Shown in pieces: positions 8,501 through 16,344 of a DNA stretch of 64,000 nucleotides. Within the stretch, counting starts at the first letter, position 1, and each line of letters starts with the position of its first letter. The notes under the pieces were generated by a model. The model worked only from the letters and a program-made list of their open reading frames with translations, was not told the DNA's origin and did not search any database. Origin of the DNA: Flavobacteriales bacterium UBA4466 (GTDB lineage Bacteria > Bacteroidota > Bacteroidia > Flavobacteriales_D > Crocinitomicaceae); NCBI GenBank assembly GCA_905182335.1, contig CAJJBE010000003.1, forward strand, positions 1 to 64,000, given 5' to 3'. A program made the translations under genes and the position numbers.

Positions 8501-10086
8501 TCGTCTTTAAAATTTATACTACCACTATAGGCGAGATCAATATTATCATCTTTCACATCAATTCTACCCGTAAATAGCTCATCAATTAAACTGCCTTCCA
8601 GAATTTTTATCTTGTTATAAGGATAATTTAAATAATCAAGACGATTTATTTCACCTTCAATAGAAGTAAATGCTATTTCAGAAACAGAATTAGCCTGTCC
8701 TGACAAGAAAAATATGCCATCTATTATTCCAATAGACTCATTGTTTAATAATTTACCTAAGTCGAAAGTTTCTATTTTAATATCATATTCGGTAGCTCCT
8801 GAGCGTTGAAAAAAGTAAGAATCGTTCTCTTTGTTTTGTGTAAACATCATACCGTTGTCCATTATAACATTCCCTAAGTGAGTTTGAACATTTTTAGCAG
8901 CGATTACAAATTGAGAATAAAAGCCATCCAGCTGAATTTCTTCTGCTTTAATGTATTCTAGGCGATTTACTATAGGATCAAGATCAAGATGATCAGTATT
9001 GAAGGAGTTCGGAAGTTTAATGGATTCTAATTCATTAATATCAAGATATGCGTAGTTAATTCGTTCTTGAAAAAAGGCAGCTTTTGGGTTTCGGTAATCT
9101 GGTAAGTTCAGGGTTCCTTTTATATGGGTGCTATTCAATGCTTTTAAATCGAAGTCGGCAAGTTTTAGTCGTTTAACTTCTTTTTGAATAGAAGTAGATA
9201 AATAGACAGTATCGTTCATGCCATCTAAAACGTAAGCAAATAATGCAGCTTCAGCTAAGTCAATAGTACTATTATCAATTTTCGCGTCAAATTTTACACT
9301 ATCAATAAAGTATTTAAAATCTCCCAGTCCAGTAGAAAGCATATCAAATTTTTTAGCTTCGATTATAGAGCGTTCAGAAGTTAAGATAAGATCTTGAAGA
9401 AATATTCCATTCTGAGATACAGACACTTTTGTTTCTAAGTCATTTAAAGTGAACCCGGATTTCTCTACGAAACTGAAACTGTTCACATCAGCGGAATAAG
9501 TGCCTTTATCAACTTTAAAATTATTTATAGCGCCATTTATTTCTTTTGTGTCTAAGTGGAAATAATCAACTCCTGTAGCGCTAGTGTCTTTTCTGTAATC
9601 ATCGTATTTAAAACGTGTATTACTCAATGTTATATTGATAACTGTGATTTTTGGACTATTCTTTTTTTTCTTCTTTTTGGACGTGAAATAATCTGTTAAA
9701 AACTGATGATTGAATACACCTTTTTTATCACGTTGTATATGAATAAGTCCACCTTCTAAGTCAACAGACTCTAGGACGAATAATAATTTTGAAATATTAT
9801 AATCGGCGAATGAGATAGAAGTATTCTTGGCAAAAAATAGCGTATCCTGATTGGTGTCAGTTAACAAAATATCATCTAATGATAATTTATTTAGAAATAC
9901 TATATCTAAAGTTTTTATTGCTACAGTCGCTTTTAATTCTTTTGATAAATAAGAGGCAACTTTTACAGCTATAAATGTTTGTACTGGAGAGGTTCTGATT
10001 GCAAAATTGAAAATAATACTAAAAATTAGTATCCACTCTAAGATTCCTCCTATCGTCCTTCCTAATATTTTGAGTAATTTTGCCAT
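5542..10086 (-). CDS. tamB: TamB-family translocation/assembly module protein
   Basis: At 1514 residues this is an AsmA-superfamily bridge protein. One N-terminal membrane anchor (about residues 12-32) is followed by a very long beta-rich periplasmic region and a C-terminal TamB (DUF490) domain with IEDGGSINWSGDPYNATLDLKT-like and FQPMAGN-like stretches. Known TamB proteins span the periplasm and serve in outer-membrane protein insertion and/or lipid transfer. Here the partner would be a Bacteroidota TamA/BamA homologue, not encoded in the window. Divergent placement beside tsaD is, from memory, common in this phylum. The start is supported by a hydrophobic anchor right after MAKLLKILG. A lysine-rich cluster lies near residues 136-142. 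Confidence 0.88.
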   Translation of the reverse strand: MAKLLKILGRTIGGILEWILIFSIIFNFAIRTSPVQTFIAVKVASYLSKELKATVAIKTLDIVFLNKLSLDDILLTDTNQDTLFFAKNTSISFADYNISKLLFVLESVDLEGGLIHIQRDKKGVFNHQFLTDYFTSKKKKKKNSPKITVINITLSNTRFKYDDYRKDTSATGVDYFHLDTKEINGAINNFKVDKGTYSADVNSFSFVEKSGFTLNDLETKVSVSQNGIFLQDLILTSERSIIEAKKFDMLSTGLGDFKYFIDSVKFDAKIDNSTIDLAEAALFAYVLDGMNDTVYLSTSIQKEVKRLKLADFDLKALNSTHIKGTLNLPDYRNPKAAFFQERINYAYLDINELESIKLPNSFNTDHLDLDPIVNRLEYIKAEEIQLDGFYSQFVIAAKNVQTHLGNVIMDNGMMFTQNKENDSYFFQRSGATEYDIKIETFDLGKLLNNESIGIIDGIFFLSGQANSVSEIAFTSIEGEINRLDYLNYPYNKIKILEGSLIDELFTGRIDVKDDNIDLAYSGSINFKDELHLKFELNVSNALLDQLNISTKNSTISSHFKIDIRGDNPNEFRGSIVMDQFNLSEGTRKLSIPSMQINMKRSDLEDQFTILSDIAQVNITGKVNISNIIRDFQHQFSRIFPALFKNHIHKIDHEKHDHFEFDAKFGQSDGFLDIFLPDLRISSGTTISGHYFEESSNFLANLKSDSISYGDLRYYDVYSHQTMNKNDMSLNFHTEKIIYKDSLSFDELNFKIAGVADKLFSDLSWGKTSGKPSLIKWSTLLVDAKHYKINLDTSYFYINSNKWHIENASKFTFNNDTIHFEDFLLTRNNQSISGTGYLSNSDTHKLKFDIHDLDLSEFSNFISDIPLEGTLSATGYLSNPYENFQYSGDANIEELLMKNQLVGDINVSSHWMPSNKNIALKGDLIYKTNQTFDFTGDYYPYRKKENLDFNLFFDNTDIQFTNAFLDPDVVSQIKGLLIGTLKVTGTPDKPILDGVVSLLAGSVKIGLLGTHFGMEGPIEVDESGLYINGIPVFDEEGNAGKLIGSVYHDNFSDFNFDINFDLEEDAVNKSPSQPWKVLPLDKFLVLNSTYKPGDIYYGKGYATGTVNIFGYADNIEITVDLETKKGTKINIPMYGIGDIEDQENFIIFLDKETTLELAEHKIDFTGVDLNLNFNVTPDAEIKIIFNDKLEDEITAHGQGDLAITLNSIGDITMDGVYAITDGAYDFSMGILKQKFYIEDGGSINWSGDPYNATLDLKTYYRVDANIATAQGNKLSTTGSSDQEILCYLNLKESLIKPAIDFNIKAPRASDVEKSILTQINSDQAELNRQFFSLLLWKRFQPMAGNISTDGSAALDLVANQINALLSKVSKDYRLNVNLDSDRLTGDNTYEFGVTKGFLDDRLILSGSFGIENSTLDDSKDENSIIGDVRLEYLLNENGTFRVNIFNESNDKSIIQDQDQGPFTQGAGLHYQEDFNNVRDFKVIQYFLDVFRKKNNKYYPIKRKQVPVPVENKLNG
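10075..10082 (+). promoter_or_regulatory. Putative -7 element for tsaD
   Basis: TAATTTTG on the plus strand lies inside the first codons of tamB. Transcription would start near 10086, giving a leader of about 20 nt for the GTG start at 10107 and excluding an ATG start at 10080. Confidence 0.45.
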
Positions 10087-10092
10087 TCGTTA

Positions 10093-10100
10093 CAAATTTA
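10093..10100 (-). promoter_or_regulatory. Putative -7 element for tamB
   Basis: TAAATTTG on the minus strand just before the tamB start would place the transcription start within a few bases of the ATG, i.e. a nearly leaderless message. It is interleaved with the tsaD element on the opposite strand. Confidence 0.4.
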
Positions 10101-10106
10101 AACATT

Positions 10107-11147
10107 GTGCGTCAAAAACAGACTATCATTCTTGCGATTGAATCATCTTGTGATGATACTTCAGCTGCAGTGCTCAAAAATTACACCGTTTTATCTAATT
10201 TAATTGCCGGGCAGTCAGTTCATAGTGAATATGGTGGAGTTGTTCCAGAGCTTGCGAGCAGAGCCCATTTACAAAACATTGTCCCCGTTGTTGACGCTGC
10301 AATTAAGAAGGCCGACATTAATAAAGATGAAATTGATGCAATTGCGTTTACTAAAGGTCCAGGTTTATTAGGTTCTTTGATCGTTGGGACGTCTTTTGCG
10401 AAATCGATGTCATTGGCTTTAAATATACCATTGATTGATGTGAATCACATGTATGGCCATGTCTTGGCTCATTTTATTGATGATGCGGGAAACGATAAGC
10501 CAGAATTTCCATTTTTATGTCTGACGGTATCTGGAGGACACACACAAATTGTTTTAGCAAGAGATCCATTAGATATGGAAGTTATAGGTACCACGATAGA
10601 TGATGCTGCAGGGGAGGCGTTTGATAAAAGCGCTAAAGTAATAGGGTTTGATTATCCAGGAGGTCCTTTGATTGATAAGCATGCTCAAAATGGAAATAAA
10701 AAAGCATTTCAGTTTGCTAAACCAAGAGTAGATGGATTTAATTATAGTTTCAGTGGTCTGAAAACTTCGATCCTTTATTTTATTCAAAAGCAGGAGCAAG
10801 AGAATCCAAATTTTATCTCTGAGAATCTAGATGATTTATGTGCATCGATACAATTTGCAATAATTGAGGTGCTAATGAAGCAATTGGTAAAAGCTGCAGA
10901 TTATCATGGAATTATGAATATTGCTATTGCTGGAGGTGTATCTGCAAATAGCGGGTTAAGAGAGAGGATAAAAGAATTGGGTAGTAGTAAAGGATGGAAA
11001 ACGTTTGTCCCAAAATTTGAGTATTGCACTGATAATGCTGCAATGATAGCTGTTACAGCAAAATTCATGTTTGACAAGAGCATGTTTACAGATCAAAAAG
11101 TGTCAGCTCAAGCTCGAGTTCCATTCAATTCTAACGGGGTTAAGTAA
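10107..11147 (+). CDS. tsaD: tRNA N6-adenosine threonylcarbamoyltransferase TsaD
   Basis: TsaD transfers threonylcarbamoyl from TC-AMP to A37 of ANN-decoding tRNAs, together with TsaB and TsaE. It has the ASKHA fold with the N-terminal ILAIESSCDD motif, metal ligands H114 and H118 in HMYGH, the GGHTQIV loop and the C-terminal CTDNAAMIA motif. Starting at GTG 10107 gives 346 residues, normal for the family. An in-frame ATG at 10080 would add nine residues not seen in homologues and would overlap the tamB start codon, so I chose GTG. Confidence 0.93.
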   Translation: MRQKQTIILAIESSCDDTSAAVLKNYTVLSNLIAGQSVHSEYGGVVPELASRAHLQNIVPVVDAAIKKADINKDEIDAIAFTKGPGLLGSLIVGTSFAKSMSLALNIPLIDVNHMYGHVLAHFIDDAGNDKPEFPFLCLTVSGGHTQIVLARDPLDMEVIGTTIDDAAGEAFDKSAKVIGFDYPGGPLIDKHAQNGNKKAFQFAKPRVDGFNYSFSGLKTSILYFIQKQEQENPNFISENLDDLCASIQFAIIEVLMKQLVKAADYHGIMNIAIAGGVSANSGLRERIKELGSSKGWKTFVPKFEYCTDNAAMIAVTAKFMFDKSMFTDQKVSAQARVPFNSNGVK

Positions 11148-11261
11148 TAGCCTGGTTCATTAAAACTCACAAGATGTAGATGTTAAATAATAGAGTTTAC
11201 TTCTATTTTGGGATTGCAAGGATGATTTTAATTGTTTTACTGTTTATTAATTCCTAATGTG

Positions 11262-11269
11262 TAAATTTG
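11262..11269 (+). promoter_or_regulatory. Putative -7 element for the dsbD operon
   Basis: TAAATTTG matches TAnnTTTG and predicts a leader of about 15 nt before the gene at 11288. It lies in the 140-base gap after tsaD, where nothing else is seen. Confidence 0.5.
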
Positions 11270-11287
11270 ATTTAATAAATATTCATC

Positions 11288-11722
11288 ATGCTTAAAACTT
11301 TAATTTTTCTTCTTTTCACCTTAGTTTCAACACTATTATTTAGTCAGGAGAAAGTTAAATGGATTTATTCTTTTAATTCAGAATCAAGTACGGTTCAGAT
11401 TAATGCGATAATTGACGAAGGTTGGCATCTATACAGTCAATATCTTGACAACGAAATTGGACCAGTACCAACGAGTATAACGTTTAAAGAAAGCCGTGAT
11501 TACTTCATTGTAGGTAATACGATAGAGCCTGAATCAATTAAGGAGTATGATGAGAATTTCGAAGGAGAATTGAACTTCTTTAAGGGAGAGGTAACGTTTA
11601 TACAAAAAATCAAGGTTAAAAAATATACAACAGTAAAAGGAGTAGTAACATTTATGGTGTGTAATGATTCAATGTGCCTACCACCAAAGGATATCGAATT
11701 CACAATTAAGATTAATAAGTAA
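11288..11722 (+). CDS. Stand-alone DsbD alpha-domain-like periplasmic protein
   Basis: The protein has 144 residues: an N-terminal signal peptide (cleavage around LLFSQ, residue 20), then a single immunoglobulin-like domain. That domain resembles the N-terminal (alpha) domain of DsbD, including the W-x-L/I-Y pattern near the front and a C-x4-C pair (CNDSMC) near the end followed by LPPKDIEF. In DsbD the alpha domain passes electrons from the Trx-like domain to periplasmic partners. The gene lies two bases before dsbD, which carries its own alpha domain with the same spacing (CDSISC). I infer an extra electron-shuttle domain for the same reductase. The partner specificity is unknown. Confidence 0.75.
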   Translation: MLKTLIFLLFTLVSTLLFSQEKVKWIYSFNSESSTVQINAIIDEGWHLYSQYLDNEIGPVPTSITFKESRDYFIVGNTIEPESIKEYDENFEGELNFFKGEVTFIQKIKVKKYTTVKGVVTFMVCNDSMCLPPKDIEFTIKINK

Positions 11723-11724
11723 AT

Positions 11725-13818
11725 ATGAAAAATAAGTTAGCACTAGTAATAGGTTCGTTACTGTTTATTTTAGCACCAATATTTGTTCAGAATGCTTCGG
11801 GACAACTTAAATTTCCTGAAGATAAAGTTAGTTGGAAGTTTTCTATTGAGCAGAATGGAGATGAGGCAACACTAGTTGGTAAAATAACCATAGTTGAGCA
11901 CTGGCATATCTATGCAGTTCATTTGCCAGATGGAGTTCTTACTCTACCAACTGAGTTAGTACTTTATCCAAGCTCTAGTTATAAAACAGTTGGAAAGGTT
12001 GTAGAACCAACCCCTCATTTTGAACATGATGAAATAGCTGATGAGGATTTATATTATCATTCAAATTCAATTGTTTTACGTCAGAAGATTAAAATTAATT
12101 CAGAGAAAGACTTTGAGTTAAAAGGAAGGTTTGGCTTCCAAACATGTGATAGCATTAGTTGTTTATCTCCTTTTGAAACTGATTTTTCAGTTAGCGTTAA
12201 AGGGTTAAAGCCTGAAGTTGAATATGTTCCTACAGATGACTTAAATGTTCCAATTGAAGATGACTCAAGTGCTTCTGATCTTGAAGTTGCTTTTGTGAAA
12301 GTTGATAGTAATGTTACTTCGAATGATGGTTTTAAACAAAATAAAGAAGCGAAAAATGAAAGCAATACTAATGAGGAACGGTCATTGTGGGGTGTTTTCT
12401 TTGCTGCTTTAGCTAGTGGTTTTATCGCACTTCTAACCCCTTGTGTTTTTCCTATGATTCCAATGACAGTAAGTTTCTTTACAAAACAAAGCAAAACAAA
12501 GGCAAAGGGAATTCAAAATGCTCTTTTTTACGGTTTAAGTATTATTTTAATATATGTCTTTCTTGGAGCAGTTGTTTGGTCTACGGGTACAGGAAGCCTT
12601 TTGAATGAGATGTCAACAAATCCGTGGTTTAATTTAGGATTTTTTGTGCTGATTGTCATTTTTGCAATATCCTTTATGGGTGCATTTGAAATTCGAATGC
12701 CAAACAAATGGGTAAATAAAGCAGATGAAAAAGCAGATAAAGGAGGTCTAATAGGTATTTTCTTTATGGCATTGGTTTTAGCACTAGTTTCATTTTCATG
12801 TACAGGACCGATTCTAGGTATATTACTAGTAGGAACAGCTTCTGATGGAGGTGGGGAAGCTTTAATGATAGGAATGTTTGGATTTGGATTAGCATTGGCT
12901 TTGCCATTTGCACTTTTTGCAGCTTTTCCTGGATGGATGAATTCAATGCCTCAGTCGGGAGGATGGCTAAATACAGTTAAAGTTGTTCTAGGATTCTTAG
13001 AGTTAGCACTTGCATTTAAATTCTTATCAAATGCTGATTTAGCTTGGCAGTCGCATATGTTAGAGAGAGAGGTTTTCTTAGCAATTTGGATAGCAATATT
13101 TACAGTTCTGACATTATACCTTTTTGGTAAAGTACTTTTACCTCATGATAGTCCAATTGAAAAGTTATCTGTTGGAAGAGCATTGTTTGGAACGTTTGTT
13201 TTAGCCTTTGTTGTTTATATGATACCAGGTCTATGGGGAGCACCATTAAAAATGATTAATGCATTTCCTCCACCAAGTACATATGCAGAATCTCCAAGGG
13301 GTGTTGGTGGTGGTGCGAGCACTGTTGAAGCTCATGTTCCAGATGGAACTCATTTAGCAACTGTAAGAGGGTTGTCTGTATTTCATGATTACGACAAAGC
13401 CCAAGCTTATGCAAAAGAGGTTAATAAACCTTTAGTTGTCGACTTTACAGGCTGGAATTGTGTGAACTGTAGAAAAATGGAACAAAGTGTTTGGGTTGAA
13501 GATAGTGTTTTCGAATCATTGAGAGATGATGTCGTGGTTGTTTCACTTTATATTGATGAAAGAACGATACTACCTGTGTCTGAACAAAAGAAGGATGTTA
13601 AAGTTGGAGATCGGACAAAAGATATGTTTACAGTAGGAGATAAATGGATGATCAAACAGATTACAGAGTATAATATTGCTTCTCAACCTTATTATGTAAT
13701 GCAAACTCCAGAAGGGTATGATTTATCAAATGGTTCTGCTGATTTCCAAAATCATTCTGATCCAAAAGTTTTCCATAAATGGTTAGATAAAGGTTTGATA
13801 GAGTATAAAAAGATGTAA
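11725..13818 (+). CDS. dsbD: Thiol:disulfide interchange protein DsbD
   Basis: The protein (697 residues) moves reducing power from cytoplasmic thioredoxin to the periplasm. Domain order: a signal sequence, an alpha domain with C-x4-C (CDSISC), a linker, an eight-span CcdA-like membrane domain with the two redox cysteines in LTPCVFPMIP and FSCTGPILG, then a C-terminal Trx-like domain with C579-V-N-C582 inside FTGWNCVNCRKME. All three cysteine pairs are present, so it looks functional. It follows the stand-alone alpha-domain gene at two bases and ends at a strong hairpin. Likely roles are isomerase and cytochrome c maturation support. Confidence 0.92.
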   Translation: MKNKLALVIGSLLFILAPIFVQNASGQLKFPEDKVSWKFSIEQNGDEATLVGKITIVEHWHIYAVHLPDGVLTLPTELVLYPSSSYKTVGKVVEPTPHFEHDEIADEDLYYHSNSIVLRQKIKINSEKDFELKGRFGFQTCDSISCLSPFETDFSVSVKGLKPEVEYVPTDDLNVPIEDDSSASDLEVAFVKVDSNVTSNDGFKQNKEAKNESNTNEERSLWGVFFAALASGFIALLTPCVFPMIPMTVSFFTKQSKTKAKGIQNALFYGLSIILIYVFLGAVVWSTGTGSLLNEMSTNPWFNLGFFVLIVIFAISFMGAFEIRMPNKWVNKADEKADKGGLIGIFFMALVLALVSFSCTGPILGILLVGTASDGGGEALMIGMFGFGLALALPFALFAAFPGWMNSMPQSGGWLNTVKVVLGFLELALAFKFLSNADLAWQSHMLEREVFLAIWIAIFTVLTLYLFGKVLLPHDSPIEKLSVGRALFGTFVLAFVVYMIPGLWGAPLKMINAFPPPSTYAESPRGVGGGASTVEAHVPDGTHLATVRGLSVFHDYDKAQAYAKEVNKPLVVDFTGWNCVNCRKMEQSVWVEDSVFESLRDDVVVVSLYIDERTILPVSEQKKDVKVGDRTKDMFTVGDKWMIKQITEYNIASQPYYVMQTPEGYDLSNGSADFQNHSDPKVFHKWLDKGLIEYKKM

Positions 13819-13840
13819 TTTCATTTCAATATTTGAGAAG

Positions 13841-13870
13841 AATCCTTCGTGTCAACGGATGATTTTTTTT
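13841..13870 (+). terminator. Intrinsic terminator after dsbD
   Basis: A stem of ten pairs with one mismatch and one G-T pair (13841-13864) has a 4-base loop and is followed by a run of eight T residues. It separates dsbD from recG, whose start is only 18 bases past the hairpin, so recG translation begins almost on the terminator tail. Confidence 0.75.
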
Positions 13871-13881
13871 AGTTTTACTTT

Positions 13882-15975
13882 ATGAATAATTTCCTTATAA
13901 CCCCGATCGAATACTTGAAAGGTGTTGGACCTCAGAAAGCGGAGTTGCTTAAAAAGGAAATTGGAGTATTTACCTTTGGAGATCTTCTCGAATACTATCC
14001 GTTTCGTTATGTTGACCGCTCTAGATTTCAACGAATTAGTGATTTATTGGATGTTGAAGGGAATGTTCAGATAAAAGGAAGAATAGTCGGGATTATAGAA
14101 GCTGGTTCAGGCAGAGGAAAAAGGCTCACAGCAAAATTTCAAGATGAGACAGGTATGATTGACCTGGTCTGGTTCAAAGGAGCTAGCTGGGTAAAAAACA
14201 CACTAAAAGTTAATAAGGAAATACAGGTATACGGAAAGGCTACACAGTTTAACGGCAGTTGGAATATAGCACACCCCGAGATGTCCGACATTAATAAGAG
14301 CAATGAAGTTGGTTATCAACCAGTTTACTCGAGTACAGAAAAACTAAATACGAGCGGATTAAATACAAAGGGCATTGAGAAACTAGTAAAGGGACTGCTT
14401 GATCAAATTCAAGAACTATTTGAAGAACCATTTTCAGAAGCTATTTGTACAGAGCATCGACTTATTTCTAAAGATAGAGCCGTACGATTAATTCATAACC
14501 CCAAGTCTGAATTAGATGCGCAACAAGCGCGATTTAGATTGAAATTTGAAGAGTTGTTTTTTCTTCAAATGGAATTGTTAGTACGAAAGAAGATCACACT
14601 TCAAAAATCTAAAGGTTATATCATGGAACAAGTGGGAGATGTGTTTAATACTTTTTATAAAAACTATATTCCATTTGAATTAACGGGAGCGCAAAAAAGA
14701 GTTCTTAAGGAAATCCGAAAAGATTTAAATACAGGGCATCACATGAATCGTTTACTTCAAGGTGATGTTGGTTCTGGTAAGACGCTTGTTGCCTTGTTGT
14801 CGATGTTGTTAACGGTAGGGAATGGATATCAATCGGCTATAATTGCACCAACTGAAATATTAGCTACCCAGCATTATGAATCTATTTCGGAACTGTTAGC
14901 GCCTATGGATGTAAAAGTAAAATTACTTACAGGGTCAACAAAGAAAAAAGATAGAATACCATTGCACGAAGGCTTGATTAATGGGGAAGTAAACATCTTG
15001 ATTGGAACTCATGCGCTCTTAGAAGATCCGGTTAAGTTTGATAATTTAGGATTGGTAGTAATTGATGAACAACATCGTTTTGGAGTGGCTCAACGTTCAA
15101 GGATGTGGAAAAAGAATGATTTGGCACCTCATGTCTTAATTATGACTGCGACTCCAATTCCAAGAACTTTAGCAATGACATTTTATGGCGACCTTGATGT
15201 TTCTGTAATTGATGAATTGCCTCCAGGTAGAAAACCGATAAAAACAATGCATAAGTATGATGCTAGTCGATTGCCAGTCTTTGGCTTGATTAGAGATGAA
15301 ATAGCTAAGGGGAGACAGGTGTATTTTGTATACCCATTAATTAAAGAATCTGAGAAGTTGGATTTTAATAATCTGCTGGATGGATTTGAAGCAATTAGTA
15401 GAAGTTTTCCAATGCCACAGTATAACGTCAGTATCGTTCATGGTAAAATGAAATCAGAGGACAAGGAGTTTGAGATGAATCGATTTGTTAAAGGCGAAAC
15501 TCAGATAATGGTAGCTACAACAGTGATTGAAGTTGGGGTAAATGTTCCTAATGCTTCAGTAATGATTATTGAAAGTGCAGAACGTTTTGGCTTGTCTCAA
15601 CTGCATCAGTTGAGAGGTAGAGTAGGACGTGGTGCTGAAAAATCATATTGTATCCTAATGACTGGAGATGAAATTTCAAAAGACAGCGAGAAGCGCATGA
15701 AAACAATGGTGCGAACAAATGATGGTTTTGAAATAGCAGAGGTTGATTTACAGTTGAGAGGACCTGGTGATTTGTTAGGAACTCAGCAAAGTGGCTTGTT
15801 GGATTTAAAAATTGCTAATTTATCGAAAGATGCTCAAGTTGTTGCAATGGCAAGAGATGTTGCCAAGCAGGTTCTAAGTAAAGACCCTACTATTGAATTG
15901 GAAGAGCATAAAATGATTCGTTATAGGCTTCAGGAAATGCTTAAATCTAGACCAAACTGGGGTCGAATTGCATGA
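13882..15975 (+). CDS. recG: ATP-dependent DNA helicase RecG
   Basis: RecG is a superfamily 2 branch-migration helicase acting on stalled forks and Holliday junctions. It has the N-terminal wedge/OB domain (about residues 60-160), the Walker A motif GDVGSGKT, the DEQH box in VVIDEQHRFG, TATPIPRT (motif III), and motif VI in QLRGRVGRG. The length of 697 is close to E. coli RecG (693). The start at MNNFLITPIEYLKGVGP fits the family's N-terminal helix-hairpin-helix pattern. Confidence 0.96.
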   Translation: MNNFLITPIEYLKGVGPQKAELLKKEIGVFTFGDLLEYYPFRYVDRSRFQRISDLLDVEGNVQIKGRIVGIIEAGSGRGKRLTAKFQDETGMIDLVWFKGASWVKNTLKVNKEIQVYGKATQFNGSWNIAHPEMSDINKSNEVGYQPVYSSTEKLNTSGLNTKGIEKLVKGLLDQIQELFEEPFSEAICTEHRLISKDRAVRLIHNPKSELDAQQARFRLKFEELFFLQMELLVRKKITLQKSKGYIMEQVGDVFNTFYKNYIPFELTGAQKRVLKEIRKDLNTGHHMNRLLQGDVGSGKTLVALLSMLLTVGNGYQSAIIAPTEILATQHYESISELLAPMDVKVKLLTGSTKKKDRIPLHEGLINGEVNILIGTHALLEDPVKFDNLGLVVIDEQHRFGVAQRSRMWKKNDLAPHVLIMTATPIPRTLAMTFYGDLDVSVIDELPPGRKPIKTMHKYDASRLPVFGLIRDEIAKGRQVYFVYPLIKESEKLDFNNLLDGFEAISRSFPMPQYNVSIVHGKMKSEDKEFEMNRFVKGETQIMVATTVIEVGVNVPNASVMIIESAERFGLSQLHQLRGRVGRGAEKSYCILMTGDEISKDSEKRMKTMVRTNDGFEIAEVDLQLRGPGDLLGTQQSGLLDLKIANLSKDAQVVAMARDVAKQVLSKDPTIELEEHKMIRYRLQEMLKSRPNWGRIA

Positions 15976-16010
15976 TTGATTTTTAGTACATTAGTAAATA
16001 AATAAAAACT

Positions 16011-16343
16011 ATGAAAACACTAGTTATTGGACTCATTCTTCTAATCTCTCCCGCTTCTTTTTCACAAATTATAAGTGGACAAATTGTTGCTGAAGGCAGG
16101 GAGGTCAGAAGTAATACACCCTTCGTTATTGAGGGGATGCTGAATGGATATTGTACATATGAACTTTCAGTAGATAGGGATGGCAAAGTTACAAACGCAA
16201 GATTAGTTGATACAAATTTAAAAAGTACTCCAGCCAAATATGAGGTGCATAATTATGTAAGTGAAATCAAGTTTGAACCAGGTACTTACTACCCTAAATT
16301 TCACTATGCTTTAGTGAAAATCACCACACTTAAAAGGAAGTAG
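16011..16343 (+). CDS. Small exported protein with a TonB C-terminal-like fold
   Basis: The protein has 110 residues with a clear signal peptide (about residues 1-19, ending SFSQ). The mature part matches the pattern of TonB C-terminal domains: a strand with ELSVDRDGKVTNARLVD, then a helix, then KFEPGTYY and a final V-K-I-T strand. It has no membrane anchor or proline-rich linker, so it is not a working energy transducer by itself and may be a periplasmic partner domain. It ends two bases from the stop of the convergent acyl-CoA synthetase, with no terminator between them. Confidence 0.65.
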   Translation: MKTLVIGLILLISPASFSQIISGQIVAEGREVRSNTPFVIEGMLNGYCTYELSVDRDGKVTNARLVDTNLKSTPAKYEVHNYVSEIKFEPGTYYPKFHYALVKITTLKRK

Positions 16344-16344
16344 A

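Noticed and set aside
10080-10106. ATG 10080 as the start of tsaD
   Set aside because: It overlaps the tamB start codon and a putative tsaD -7 element, and adds residues not typical for TsaD.
12081-12494. Minus-strand frame of 137 codons inside dsbD
   Set aside because: Shadow of the DsbD membrane region. No promoter or homologous pattern.
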